From contig JARFVT010000011.1 in NCBI GenBank assembly GCA_036677425.1, positions 78,777 through 142,776 of the forward strand: a stretch of 64,000 nt of DNA. Reading direction: 5' to 3'. Under the pieces are notes generated by a model that did not search any database, was not told where the DNA came from, and was given only the letters and a program-made list of their open reading frames with translations. This DNA is from JARFVT01 sp036677425. Lineage in GTDB: Bacteria; Pseudomonadota; Alphaproteobacteria; UBA8366; Aestuariispiraceae. This document shows positions 27,321-36,977 of the stretch, in pieces; within the stretch, counting starts at the first letter, position 1, and each line of letters starts with the position of its first letter. The position numbers were made by a program, and so were the translations under genes.

Positions 27321-28259
27321 ATGGAAATAGTCATTGATATCATAATGCCTGTATTTGGCGTGGTTATATTGGGATATTGCGCCACCAAAATTGGTTGGTT
27401 TGATGGTAAATCTGAACAAGGGCTATCCAATTTTGTTTTTAATTTCGTCATACCGATAACGTTATTTAGGTCTCTGGCAAAGGCCGATTTACCAAATCAA
27501 ATACCATGGGATTATTTTGCAACTTATTATTTTGCTGCAATAATTTGTTATATATCGGGAATGATTTTGTCGCGTGTTATCTTTAACCGAAATTTTGGGG
27601 GGCAGGTAATAACTGGTTTTGGTAATGCATTTGGCAATACGGTTTTATTGGGTTTCCCGCTTGTTTTGGCAACATTTGGCGAAAAAGCCGCCTTTCCATT
27701 CTTTTTAATATTATCAATTCATGGGATGATATTCTTCACCATAACGACAATTTTATTGGAATATGATTTAAACCGCGACGAGGGGCTTAATAAACTACCG
27801 CGTAAAATTATGCTCTCTATAATAAAAAACCCGATATTAATGGCAATTTTCCTTGGGTTAGCATTGAATTTAGCTAATATTACAATTCCTGCGCCAATTG
27901 ATTCTATTGCTGGCTTGATGCAGAAAGCCATTGCCCCTTGTGCGTTATTTGTATTGGGTGTCAGCATCACCAAATATGGCTTTGCGGGTCGATTATCGCA
28001 ATCACTGGTGATGGTCATATTTAAGCTTGTCATCATGCCGTTGCTGGTATTTTATTTTGGTACACAGGTTTTTGATATTAAACCGTTATGGCTAATGGTG
28101 GCGGTACTTATGGCAGCACAGCCATCGGGGGTGGTGATATATATGTTCGCTAGTCGCTATAAGGTTGGCGAGGCAATTGCCACAACATCGATTTTTATCT
28201 CGACTGGCCTATCATTATTTAGCCTATCAATAATATTATATTTATTTGATGTGAGATGA
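27321..28259 (+). CDS. AEC-family (auxin efflux carrier-like) transporter
   Basis: 312 aa from ATG 27321; an upstream TTG in the same frame would add 13 polar residues and is less likely. About ten membrane helices form two five-helix halves, beginning IIMPVFGVVILGYCATKIG and again around residue 170 with NPILMAIFLGLALNLAN. It has the conserved N in FGNAFGNTVLLGFPL. Bacterial members carry dicarboxylates and similar anions; the substrate here is unknown. It is divergent from the small basic-protein gene across about 190 bases. Confidence 0.9.
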   Translation: MEIVIDIIMPVFGVVILGYCATKIGWFDGKSEQGLSNFVFNFVIPITLFRSLAKADLPNQIPWDYFATYYFAAIICYISGMILSRVIFNRNFGGQVITGFGNAFGNTVLLGFPLVLATFGEKAAFPFFLILSIHGMIFFTITTILLEYDLNRDEGLNKLPRKIMLSIIKNPILMAIFLGLALNLANITIPAPIDSIAGLMQKAIAPCALFVLGVSITKYGFAGRLSQSLVMVIFKLVIMPLLVFYFGTQVFDIKPLWLMVAVLMAAQPSGVVIYMFASRYKVGEAIATTSIFISTGLSLFSLSIILYLFDVR

Positions 28260-28274
28260 CGATATTATATTCTT

Positions 28275-29135
28275 TTACAGGCCGATCATCTGCTTAATGT
28301 CATTGGGTTTTTTGCCGTTTTCACGTAATGATTTTAAGGTTAAGGCGCGGTCACGTTTGGCATAACGCCGCCCGTTCTCATCACTTAATAGTTTATGATG
28401 GTGATAAATTGGCTCTTCAAAATTAAACAGTCTTTGTAAAACCCGTTGCACATGGGTTGCATGTAATAAATCGATGCCTCTGGTGATAAGATTGACCCCT
28501 TGCAGGCCATCGTCAATCACAACTGATAAATTATAACTGCTTGCTATATCTTTGCGCGCTAAAATAATATCACCATATGATATGGCATCAACTTTTATGC
28601 GCCCTAAAATATCATCAAAAAAATCTAATTGTCCCGTTATTGCAACTGCCCTATCCATATGCAGGCGAATGGCATATGGTTTTCCTGTGGATTTTAATTT
28701 AGATACTTCTATATCGGCTAAGTGTTTACAAGTCTCAGGATATATAGCTCTATCTGGTCCATGCTCTGCATTTAGCACCCTATCGATATTGTTTATAATA
28801 TCTTTGCGGCTACAAAAACATGGATATGTTAGGTCTGAATCGGTTAGTTTAGTTAAAAAACTATCATAAATATCAAATCTATCCGATTGCCTTAATATGG
28901 GCATTTGCCATTTTAAACCAAGCCATGTTAAATCAGTAATGATATTATGTTCAAATATTTTATGACAGCGTGACCTATCGATATCTTCGATACGTAATAA
29001 CAAGCAACCATTATTTTCGCCCACATCTTTGGCTATTTTTGCTGTCATTAATGCCGAATAGGCATGACCGAGATGTAAATAGCCCGATGGGCTTGGTGCG
29101 AATCTGGTAATGATATTTTTATTTGCACTAAACAT
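28275..29135 (-). CDS. gluQ: Glutamyl-Q tRNA(Asp) synthetase
   Basis: About 286 aa from the ATG preceding FSANKNIITRFAPSP; the frame runs further upstream but family homology starts here. It attaches glutamate to the queuosine of tRNA(Asp). It has the class I HIGH-like motif (PSGYLHLGHA), a zinc-type CFCSR near residue 110, and a KMSKS counterpart KRDRALTL (its anticodon domain is absent, which separates it from GltX at roughly 470 aa). Confidence 0.92.
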   Translation of the reverse strand: MFSANKNIITRFAPSPSGYLHLGHAYSALMTAKIAKDVGENNGCLLLRIEDIDRSRCHKIFEHNIITDLTWLGLKWQMPILRQSDRFDIYDSFLTKLTDSDLTYPCFCSRKDIINNIDRVLNAEHGPDRAIYPETCKHLADIEVSKLKSTGKPYAIRLHMDRAVAITGQLDFFDDILGRIKVDAISYGDIILARKDIASSYNLSVVIDDGLQGVNLITRGIDLLHATHVQRVLQRLFNFEEPIYHHHKLLSDENGRRYAKRDRALTLKSLRENGKKPNDIKQMIGL

Positions 29136-29195
29136 GTTTATAACGGTAAATTTAAAAACCAAATATATCAAATTAATTATACGGATTTTTTTAAT

Positions 29196-29849
29196 ATGAT
29201 AAATGATATTTTAGTGAATGAATATTCGGTAAATATAATTGATGAAGATGTTATCCGCCTTGGCTTGGATCAATTGGCGGTAAAGGATAAATATCTGGCA
29301 GCGGGGCTTGAACTTGTTGGCTATCCACATCCCCGCATTCGCCCGCATGGCTTTGCTACATTATTGAATATAATTGTCGGTCAACAAATTTCCGTCAAGG
29401 CCGCTGCCAGCATCCTTGGTAGGTTACATGATATTATGGCTGAAAATACGGCTGCGGCTTTGCTTGATCTAACCATCGATGAAATAAGGTCTGCTGGCAT
29501 GTCATTACGCAAGGCCGAATATGCCACAGGCGTTGCCAAGGCCATAGTTAGCGGTGAATTGGATATTGCTGCATTGCCGTTGATGGATGATAAGGCGGTT
29601 ATTAACGAGCTTATAAAATTGCGTGGTATAGGTCGATGGAGTGGGGAAATATATGCAATGTTTTCCCTCGGCAGGCATGATATTTTCCCCGCTGATGATA
29701 TCGCCTTGCAAGAAGCCTTCAGGCGTTTAAAATTGCTCGACAATCGACCAACAGGCAAAGAAATACGCCAGTTAACTGAAAATTGGGCCCCATGGCGGTC
29801 GGTTGGCGCGTTATTTCTTTGGCATTATTATCACGGCGCGCCATCTTAA
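29196..29849 (+). CDS. AlkA-type DNA-3-methyladenine glycosylase
   Basis: 217-aa base-excision repair enzyme of the HhH-GPD superfamily. It has NIIVGQQISVKAA near residue 63, the helix-hairpin-helix LIKLRGIGRWSGEIYAMFSLG, and the catalytic Asp following it in FPADDIALQEAFRRL. It removes alkylated purines. The last codons (GGC GCG CCA TCT TAA) lie inside the first copy of the 32-bp repeat array that follows. Confidence 0.92.
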   Translation: MINDILVNEYSVNIIDEDVIRLGLDQLAVKDKYLAAGLELVGYPHPRIRPHGFATLLNIIVGQQISVKAAASILGRLHDIMAENTAAALLDLTIDEIRSAGMSLRKAEYATGVAKAIVSGELDIAALPLMDDKAVINELIKLRGIGRWSGEIYAMFSLGRHDIFPADDIALQEAFRRLKLLDNRPTGKEIRQLTENWAPWRSVGALFLWHYYHGAPS

Positions 29850-29990
29850 AAGCGCGCAAAAATAGGAGTGCGCCATCTTAAAAGCGCGCAAAAATAGGAG
29901 TGCGCCATCTTAAAAGCGCGCAAAAATAGGAGTGCGCCATCTTAAAAGCGCGCAAAAATAAGGTTGCGCCATCTTAAAAGCGCGCAAAAA
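29838..29990. repeat. Five tandem 32-bp hairpin repeats at the end of the alkA-like gene
   Basis: Copies begin at 29838, 29870, 29902, 29934 and 29966. Each contains GCGCCATCTTAAAAGCGCGC followed by AAAAATAGGAGT (last copies vary: AAAAATAAGGTT). The GC-rich ends TGCGC and GCGCA of a unit are complementary, so each can fold as a hairpin. The first copy contains the glycosylase stop codon. There are no spacers, so it is not a CRISPR. On the minus strand each hairpin is T-rich on one side. Confidence 0.95.
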
Positions 29991-29998
29991 TAAATATA

Positions 29999-30532
29999 TT
30001 AGCGGCTTGGCGTATAGCCAAAGCTATGTAATAAAAACCGCTCAAGCCTGTTTAATACCGCGCCAGTATATTCAAGTTGGTCGCAATTAATACCAATATC
30101 ATTCAATGTTGATGCCTGAAAATTTATTATTGCATCGATTTTATCGCTTACATCAATGCCTTTTTCTGATAAACACACACGAATAGATCGGCGGTCATGG
30201 GCGGATCTTTCTTGAATTAAATAGCCATTTTCAACCATTTTACGTACATTATAAGAAACATTAGAGCCAAGATAATAACCGCGATGGGTTAATTCACCAA
30301 CAGTTAATTCATCACTGCCAATATTATATAATATTAATGCCTGAATATTATTAATATCATGAATGCCAAGTCGGTCGACCTCGCCTTTGATGACTTCAAG
30401 AAATTGCCGATGCAAGCGTTCAATTAAACGCATGGCGTTTAAATATTCATCTTTTAACTTGGTATTATTTACAAGGCTATCAGTATTATTGGCATTATCA
30501 GTATTGATCTTGGGATTATTAATGTCATTCAT
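29999..30532 (-). CDS. MarR-family transcriptional regulator, LdtR-like
   Basis: 177-aa winged-helix DNA-binding protein. After a low-complexity Asn-rich head (residues 1-25) come a dimerisation helix (MRLIERLHRQFLEVIKGEVDR), recognition region (ELTHRGYYLGSNVSYNVRKMVE) and wing (ERSAHDRRSIRVCLSEKG). The GYYLGSNVSYN stretch strongly resembles the LdtR group of alphaproteobacteria. It is at the 3' end of the valine-catabolism run but a 120-base gap follows the dehydrogenase gene, so whether it controls it is open. Confidence 0.85.
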   Translation of the reverse strand: MNDINNPKINTDNANNTDSLVNNTKLKDEYLNAMRLIERLHRQFLEVIKGEVDRLGIHDINNIQALILYNIGSDELTVGELTHRGYYLGSNVSYNVRKMVENGYLIQERSAHDRRSIRVCLSEKGIDVSDKIDAIINFQASTLNDIGINCDQLEYTGAVLNRLERFLLHSFGYTPSR

Positions 30533-30652
30533 ATAATATCAACTTAAATTTGTGGAATAAAATATATAAAATTTCTACTATAAATAGTATATAATTATAT
30601 AATATAATTCAATTAAAAAACTATTTTTTTATCATAACCATAATAAGCTTAT

Positions 30653-31531
30653 TTAACCACGAATTTTATTAATTATTCCTGAAAAATCCATATTACCAGC
30701 GCCAGCATCAGAATATTTTTGATAAATATCAGCAGCATTTTGGCCTAATATTGTCGCTGCATCGGTTGATATGCTTGCTTCTTTGGCTAATTTTAAATCT
30801 TTTAACATCATATCAACTGCAAAGCCTGGCGCATAATCATTATTGGCGGGTGATGTAGGAACTGGCCCTGGAACAGGGCAATATGTGGTTAATGACCAAC
30901 ATTGGCCCGATGCCGTTGAGGCAACATCAAATAGTTTTTGATGATCTAACCCTAATTTTTCGGCTAGAACAAAGGCTTCTGCAACTGAGATCATTTGTAT
31001 GCCAAGCATCATATTATTGCAAATTTTTGCTGCTTGTCCATTGCCATAACCACCACAATGAACAAGGTTTTTACCCATCACTTTTAAATAAATACTTGCC
31101 TTATCAAAGGCTTGATCATTGCCGCCAATCATGAAGGTTAATGTTGCAGCCGCTGCCCCGCCAACGCCGCCAGATACGGGGGCATCGACCATTAATAACC
31201 CTTTATCGGCTGCGGCCTTGTGAACCGCGCGTGATGTTTCAACGTCAATTGTAGAGCAATCTATCAACAAAGTGTTTTTATCGACTATGGTTAAAATATT
31301 ATCCATATAAACCGATTTCACATGTTTACCTGCAGGTAACATGGTAATAACCACATCCATATTTTTTGCTGCGTCATTGACATCAACTGCCGCGACTGCA
31401 CCATGATCGGCAACGGCCTTGATATTTTTTGGGATTAGATCAAATATTTTAACTGCGTGGCCGGCCTTGATTAAGTTAATCGCCATAAGTCCGCCCATAT
31501 TACCAACGCCGATAAAACCTATATTTGCCAT
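30653..31531 (-). CDS. mmsB: 3-hydroxyisobutyrate dehydrogenase
   Basis: 292-aa NAD-dependent enzyme oxidising 3-hydroxyisobutyrate to methylmalonate semialdehyde in valine degradation. It has an N-terminal GFIGVGNMGGLMAINL nucleotide motif, DAPVSGGVGGAAAATLTFMIGG near residues 115-136 (family signature), and the catalytic Lys in GNGQAAKICNNMML. It lies 40 bases after the hydrolase gene, consistent with a pathway order. Confidence 0.94.
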   Translation of the reverse strand: MANIGFIGVGNMGGLMAINLIKAGHAVKIFDLIPKNIKAVADHGAVAAVDVNDAAKNMDVVITMLPAGKHVKSVYMDNILTIVDKNTLLIDCSTIDVETSRAVHKAAADKGLLMVDAPVSGGVGGAAAATLTFMIGGNDQAFDKASIYLKVMGKNLVHCGGYGNGQAAKICNNMMLGIQMISVAEAFVLAEKLGLDHQKLFDVASTASGQCWSLTTYCPVPGPVPTSPANNDYAPGFAVDMMLKDLKLAKEASISTDAATILGQNAADIYQKYSDAGAGNMDFSGIINKIRG

Positions 31532-31571
31532 GATATATTATCCTTTAATTATATTATCGATAAATTTAAAA

Positions 31572-32639
31572 TTAATTATAAAATTTAAGATCGCCTTCAC
31601 CAAGGCTTTTAAAATGCTGATTAACTAAATCATCGCCAACATCCATTAAATTATTTGGTGACCAAATGGGTGATTTATCTTTATCAACTAGTAATGCGCG
31701 AATGCCTTCGTAGAAATCTACATTTGCCATACATCCTTGACTAAGACGATATTCCATTATCATGCAATTATCAAAACTCATATTCTTGCCATCGCGTAAT
31801 TGCTTGAATGCTATTTTCAATGATGTCGGTGATTTTTTATCTAAATCTATTAAGACTGCCGCTGTAAAATCATTATTGATCGATTTTAGGCTAGAAATAA
31901 TTTCTTCAACGCTGTTTTTATTAAAACAATCATTGATAATATCAATATTGCTATCGATGGTTATATCGCCTGCATCGCCTTCAAAATCAGCAATTATCAT
32001 ATCGACAATCGCCACCGCATCGCCATTATCATAACTTTCCTTGGATAATGCATCTTGCAATTGGTCAATATTCCCGCTTGGGATGAAATCTGTGCCAATT
32101 CCCGTATATATAACGTCGGCTGCTTTTAATCTTGCACCAGTTAAGGCCAGATACATTCCCAATTCACCGGGGCATTTATTTAAAAACCAGCTGCCACCCA
32201 CATCGGGAAATAAACCAATTGAGGTTTCTGGCATGGCAAATAATATTTTTTCGCTAACAACGCGGTGGCTGCCCAATGCGGCAATGCCAACACCACCACC
32301 CATTGTTATGCCGTCAAGCAAGGCAATATATGGTTTTGAATAATTATGAATAAGATGATTTAATATATATTCTTCATAGAAAAAATCGCTGCTTAGCTTA
32401 TCACCATCTTTACCCGCCTGCCAAACGGCGCGGACATCACCACCAGCGCAAAATGACTTTTCACCTGCGCCGCGAACTACCACCGCCTTGACATCATCAT
32501 CATTTGCCCATTGACGCATTTCTGCATCCATCAATCTTATCATATTTAATGTGAGAGCGTTTAATGCCTTTGGTCTATTTAAGGTTATCAGGCCAATATT
32601 GCCGTTAATCTTAAATAATATTTCGCTTTCATTGCTCAT
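31572..32639 (-). CDS. 3-hydroxyisobutyryl-CoA hydrolase (enoyl-CoA hydratase family)
   Basis: 355-aa member of the crotonase family that releases 3-hydroxyisobutyrate from its CoA ester. It has GLITLNRPKALNALTLNMI near residue 16, FCAGGDVRAVW near 64 (oxyanion hole), and LDGITMGGGVGIA near 108. The length (about 350) and the SIGLFPDVGGSW and CTD region separate it from ordinary hydratases. Its neighbours supply the steps before and after in valine breakdown. Confidence 0.93.
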   Translation of the reverse strand: MSNESEILFKINGNIGLITLNRPKALNALTLNMIRLMDAEMRQWANDDDVKAVVVRGAGEKSFCAGGDVRAVWQAGKDGDKLSSDFFYEEYILNHLIHNYSKPYIALLDGITMGGGVGIAALGSHRVVSEKILFAMPETSIGLFPDVGGSWFLNKCPGELGMYLALTGARLKAADVIYTGIGTDFIPSGNIDQLQDALSKESYDNGDAVAIVDMIIADFEGDAGDITIDSNIDIINDCFNKNSVEEIISSLKSINNDFTAAVLIDLDKKSPTSLKIAFKQLRDGKNMSFDNCMIMEYRLSQGCMANVDFYEGIRALLVDKDKSPIWSPNNLMDVGDDLVNQHFKSLGEGDLKFYN

Positions 32640-32674
32640 AATATCAATATTCCTTATAATTATAGGGTTATGCC

Positions 32675-33814
32675 CTAATTTTTTAATAAATCGCGGCTGA
32701 TTATAAGGCGCATGATTTCATTAGTGCCTTCCAATATTTGATGCACCCGTAAATCACGCAAATATCGTTCAATGGGGAAATCTTTTAAATAACCATAACC
32801 GCCATGCAATTGTAATGCGTCATTGACAATATCAAAGCAAATATCGGTAGAAAATCTTTTCGCCATGGCGCATTTCATTGTCGCATCTTGTGTTTTCATA
32901 TCAAGCTTGCTCGCAGCCGAATGTAACATTAATCTTGCAGCATCTAAATTTGTTGCCATATCAGCGATTTTAAATTGTAAAGCCTGAAATTGTGATAATT
33001 TTTTGCCAAATTGCTTGCGTTCATTTATATATTTTATTGCTGCATCCATCGATGCCCGCGCCCCGCCTATGGAACATGCGCCAATATTTATTCGCCCACC
33101 GTCAAGCCCACCCATGGCGATTTTAAACCCTTGACCAAGCTTGCCCAAGATATTTTCCTTTGGTACGCGGCAATTATCAAATAATACTGATGTTGTTGGT
33201 TGACTGCGCCAGCCAAGCTTGCGTTCTTCTGCACCAAAGCTAAGTCCTTTTATACCTTTTTCAACAATTATTGCCGAAATACCCGCTGCACCAGAAGATC
33301 CAGTTCGCACCATACAAACATAAATATCGCTACGCCCACCGCCAGATATGAATGCTTTTGACCCATTTAATATATAATAATCGCCGTCTAATTCGGCCTT
33401 TGTTGCAAGGCTGGCTGCATCTGACCCCGCATTTGGTTCGGTTAGGCAATAGCTGGCGAAATATTCCATTGTCATTAAACGAGGTAAATATTTTGCCCTT
33501 ATATGGCCAGTGCCAAATTTATCAATCATCCATGATGCCATATTATGAATGGAAATATAGGCCGCAGTTGACGGGCAGGCCGCTGATAATTCTTCGAAAA
33601 TTATTGCGGCATCAAGCCGTGATAATTCTGAACCGCCATGTTCGCTATTGCAATATATGCCTGCCAAGCCAAGTTTGGCTGCGGAACGTAATGCATCTTC
33701 AGGGAAAATAGCTTCATCATCCCATTTTGCGGCAAAAGGTAACATTTCATTTTTGGCAAAATCTCTTGCCATATCTTGAAATGCTATTTGGTCTTCGCTT
33801 AAATTGAAATCCAT
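32675..33814 (-). CDS. Acyl-CoA dehydrogenase, probably isobutyryl-CoA dehydrogenase
   Basis: About 379 aa from ATG 33814 (MDFNLSEDQ); upstream in-frame residues do not fit the family. It is an FAD enzyme oxidising branched-chain acyl-CoA and passing electrons to ETF. It has CLTEPNAGSDAASL near residue 130, the C-terminal signature LQLHGGYGYLKDFPIERYLRD and the end LEGTNEIMRLIISRDL, with the catalytic base Glu in that last stretch. The isobutyryl specificity is inferred from the two downstream valine genes. Confidence 0.9.
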   Translation of the reverse strand: MDFNLSEDQIAFQDMARDFAKNEMLPFAAKWDDEAIFPEDALRSAAKLGLAGIYCNSEHGGSELSRLDAAIIFEELSAACPSTAAYISIHNMASWMIDKFGTGHIRAKYLPRLMTMEYFASYCLTEPNAGSDAASLATKAELDGDYYILNGSKAFISGGGRSDIYVCMVRTGSSGAAGISAIIVEKGIKGLSFGAEERKLGWRSQPTTSVLFDNCRVPKENILGKLGQGFKIAMGGLDGGRINIGACSIGGARASMDAAIKYINERKQFGKKLSQFQALQFKIADMATNLDAARLMLHSAASKLDMKTQDATMKCAMAKRFSTDICFDIVNDALQLHGGYGYLKDFPIERYLRDLRVHQILEGTNEIMRLIISRDLLKN

Positions 33815-34010
33815 TAATATTCTCGTCATAAATGTGAAAATAATATATGATAATTTTAAGCAAAAGAATGGGTCTGTCAATTACCTGCAAGTTTTTATTG
33901 CTGAATTTTAACGTAAAGCTATAAATATATAAATGAATTATTTGACTTTTAACCATATATATTGCTGTTATTAATCATATGTTTTAAGGGGATTACAGGG
34001 TCATATCTAA

Positions 34011-35360
34011 ATGATAAGAAATACTACCAAGATAATTTCTATATTATTAGCATCCATCATATTATCGCAAATTATATATGGCTGTGTTTTCCAAATAAAA
34101 CCAAGTCATGAGGCAAAGCTTGCCACACGATTATTATCAGATGAAATATTATCATTCAGGCAAGAATCGGGGGAAATTTTTATTCATGCCCCTGATAATT
34201 TATCATTATTTTCTGCTGTTTTTGATAAAATATATAATCAATATATATATGCGACTAATGAGCGTGATTTATTATTGGCGGCGGTTGCTGGCATCAAGGA
34301 ACAATATAAAGATTCACAAAATATAAGCGATGCAGATTTAGAGATTGCCGCCACAAGGTCTATGTTAAAAACCCTTGATCCTTATAGTGTTTATATGAAT
34401 CCCAACCAATTACGCGCCCTTAATGAAGAAACCAGAGGCGCATTTGCTGGCCTTGGTATCGAAGTCAGCAAAGCATCAGGCCTATTAACAGTAATATCAC
34501 CAATTGACGGCACACCGGCGGCATTGGCAGGAATAAAAACTGGCGATATTATTACCCATGCTGATGATATATTATTAAAGCCATTATCACTTGGTGATGC
34601 GGTGCGATTATTGCGCGGTGATATTGGCAGCAAGGTTAAGCTTGATATTTTACGCGGCACTGAAGAAATATTTGAAGTAAGATTAATACGAAAAATCATA
34701 AAAACTAACCCTGTAAAATACAGTCTGAAAGATAATATTGGCTATATCCGTATTAGTAATTTTAGCGAAGGTGCAGGCAAAAAAACCCGCGAAGCCGTAG
34801 TTGCATTACAGTTGCAAGTGAATGATCAGGCGCAAAATAAAATAAAAGACAAAATTCGCGCCTATATATTAGATCTGCGCAATAACCCTGGTGGGCTTTT
34901 AAAAGAGGCGATAGCCGTTGCCAGTGTTTTTTTAGACGGCGGCAATATTATGTCGGTAAAATCGCGGCATGAGGAAGATAAATTTCAAGCCAGATATGGT
35001 GATCCATCAAAAAATATTCCGCTTATTATACTTATTAATGGCGGTTCAGCATCGGCATCAGAAATTGTTGCAGGCGCATTAAAAGATCGCAGGCGTGGCA
35101 TCTTGCTTGGGCAAAAAAGTTATGGCAAAGGCTTAGTTCAATCGATATTTCCGTTAAGTAAGGAGCGCGCACTTAAGCTAACCACAGCGATTTATTACAC
35201 CCCCAACGGCACAACTGTCGAGGGCGGCATTATACCAAGTCTGATCGTTAAGCTTGACGATAACCGTGATGGTGATGAACAGATGGAGGCAGCCATGGCG
35301 ATGGCAGTTGAAATATCGGGTGGTGCAGAAATATTTTGGAATATAGGGGCGATTAATTAA
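34011..35360 (+). CDS. S41-family C-terminal processing peptidase (CtpA-like)
   Basis: 449-aa periplasmic or membrane-tethered serine protease. It has an N-terminal helix (IISILLASIILSQIIYGC), a PDZ domain about residues 140-225 with GAFAGLGIEV and IDGTPAALAGIKTGDIITHAD, then the protease core with Ser in NGGSASASEIVAGAL and Lys in GQKSYGKGLVQSIFPL. The IIYGC may be a weak lipobox. A short overlap (TAATG) links it to the acetyltransferase gene. Confidence 0.93.
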   Translation: MIRNTTKIISILLASIILSQIIYGCVFQIKPSHEAKLATRLLSDEILSFRQESGEIFIHAPDNLSLFSAVFDKIYNQYIYATNERDLLLAAVAGIKEQYKDSQNISDADLEIAATRSMLKTLDPYSVYMNPNQLRALNEETRGAFAGLGIEVSKASGLLTVISPIDGTPAALAGIKTGDIITHADDILLKPLSLGDAVRLLRGDIGSKVKLDILRGTEEIFEVRLIRKIIKTNPVKYSLKDNIGYIRISNFSEGAGKKTREAVVALQLQVNDQAQNKIKDKIRAYILDLRNNPGGLLKEAIAVASVFLDGGNIMSVKSRHEEDKFQARYGDPSKNIPLIILINGGSASASEIVAGALKDRRRGILLGQKSYGKGLVQSIFPLSKERALKLTTAIYYTPNGTTVEGGIIPSLIVKLDDNRDGDEQMEAAMAMAVEISGGAEIFWNIGAIN

Positions 35361-35878
35361 TGGCAATGGTTGCAGATAATATAATCATCCAACCAGCCGA
35401 TGAAAATGACATGGAATATATTGCCCAAATGTCATTGCAGGCATTGATATATTCTAATCAACAAATGGGATTAGATGATGATATTAACCATGATCAATAT
35501 ATTGAAAAAATAATTAATGATGGTGTGGGTGGGTTAAATTTATATGGTGCAATAATCGCTAAACAAAATAATAAACCCGTTGGCTTTATCCAATATAGTC
35601 AGGCTTATGACATTAAATATCCTGGAATTATTGCTTTATTAAATGAAATATTCGTTATCGAGGATTTAAGAAGGCAAAAAATTGGTATAAGGTTAATGAT
35701 TGCCATGGCAAAATTTGCCCCACATTTTGATTGGCAGGAAATCAGATGGAATGTGAATAGATTAGATATAGATGCCAGAGTTTTCTTTGATATTTTAATG
35801 CCAGAAAGCTTTAAATTAAATAACCTTGCATATGAGATAACGGGCAAAGAAATTATATCATTGGCAGCGTTAGCTTAA
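35360..35878 (+). CDS. GNAT-family N-acetyltransferase
   Basis: 172-aa putative acetyl-CoA-dependent transferase. The acetyl-CoA loop is RRQKIGIRLMIAMAKF near residue 105, preceded by the beta strand ALLNEIFVIEDL. It begins with ATG overlapping the stop of the protease gene by one base (TAATG), so translation is coupled. The substrate is unknown. Confidence 0.8.
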   Translation: MAMVADNIIIQPADENDMEYIAQMSLQALIYSNQQMGLDDDINHDQYIEKIINDGVGGLNLYGAIIAKQNNKPVGFIQYSQAYDIKYPGIIALLNEIFVIEDLRRQKIGIRLMIAMAKFAPHFDWQEIRWNVNRLDIDARVFFDILMPESFKLNNLAYEITGKEIISLAALA

Positions 35879-35914
35879 ATTAACTAGATTTAAATTAACT
35901 AAATTTATTTGCGT

Positions 35915-36829
35915 CTAATTATTCATATTTGCCGTGATGGTCTTTAATGACGGCATATGTTGTTGCGCGCCATTTTCTAAACATTGCAAGCCACCTGCAA
36001 CAGTAGCAAATTGCAATGCAGTTGATAGATTTTCGCCATTAGCATAAATTGCTGCCAATACACCAGCGAAACAATCACCCGCACCCGTTGTATCAATAGG
36101 CGTTAATTTTAATGCGGATATTTCAATATTGCCTTCATTAATAAGATGGGCGACCACGCCCTTGCCACCAAGGGTCAAGATACAATTAAGGTTATATTTT
36201 TTTGATAATATTTCTGGTAATTTTACCGTCGCTATATCACTGATTGATAAATCATTGGCGATTGCCATTGCTTCGGTCTCGTTAAGCAATAATATATCAA
36301 TATTATGTAAAATATCATCTGGTATTTTTCCTGCGGGCGCAGAATTTAGCATTATCATGCAATCATTAGATCTCGCCCGTTTAATCAATTGCCAATTTTC
36401 TTTGGCGGATACTTCCATTTGTAATAATAACAAGCTATTTGGTGTTAAAATAGCGTCGGGAACAATAGCTTGCTTGACCATGCCATTAGCCCCTGCGGAT
36501 AAAATAATTGCATTTTCACCCGCATGATCAACCCAGATTGAGGCGCATCCTGTTGGTTTTTTTGATATCGAAACGCCTGTTAAGTCAACATTTGCCTGCT
36601 TTAAATATTTTGTTGCTATTTGACCAAAACTATCATCACCAACCATGCCAAATATTGATGTATCAGCCCCCGCCAATGCTGCTGCTAATGCTTGATTAGC
36701 GCCTTTGCCACCAGGGGTTATAGCGTAATCGTCGCCCGAAACCGTTTCCCCCGGTTTAGGCAAATATTTAACCCGCATCACATGATCTATATTGATAGAG
36801 CCAAAGATGATAAGTTTTTTATTTTGCAT
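35915..36829 (-). CDS. rbsK: Ribokinase / PfkB-family sugar kinase
   Basis: 304-aa cytoplasmic kinase phosphorylating ribose (or a similar sugar). It has FGSINIDHVMRVKYLPKPGETV, the glycine pair GGKGANQALAAALAGA near residue 40, and DTTGAGDCFAGVLAA near residue 242 with the catalytic Asp. Ribose is the best guess by length and motif; other sugars are possible. It is divergent from the aminotransferase gene. Confidence 0.88.
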   Translation of the reverse strand: MQNKKLIIFGSINIDHVMRVKYLPKPGETVSGDDYAITPGGKGANQALAAALAGADTSIFGMVGDDSFGQIATKYLKQANVDLTGVSISKKPTGCASIWVDHAGENAIILSAGANGMVKQAIVPDAILTPNSLLLLQMEVSAKENWQLIKRARSNDCMIMLNSAPAGKIPDDILHNIDILLLNETEAMAIANDLSISDIATVKLPEILSKKYNLNCILTLGGKGVVAHLINEGNIEISALKLTPIDTTGAGDCFAGVLAAIYANGENLSTALQFATVAGGLQCLENGAQQHMPSLKTITANMNN

Positions 36830-36977
36830 TATTTAAATTCCATATTGCTTATGCGTTAATTTGTTATGCTGGCTACAATGGTCATAATATGACAAAATAC
36901 TATTGTTATAACAACCATCATTAGCTAACCTGTAAAAAATATAACATTCATAAATATTAATGGTTAGGATAAATTTT

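Noticed and set aside
29838..29990. Possible CRISPR array
   Set aside because: Units are directly adjacent with no unique spacers, and no cas genes are present.
36960..36977. Upstream start of the aminotransferase
   Set aside because: AGGA is correctly spaced for the ATG at 36978 rather than the one at 36960.
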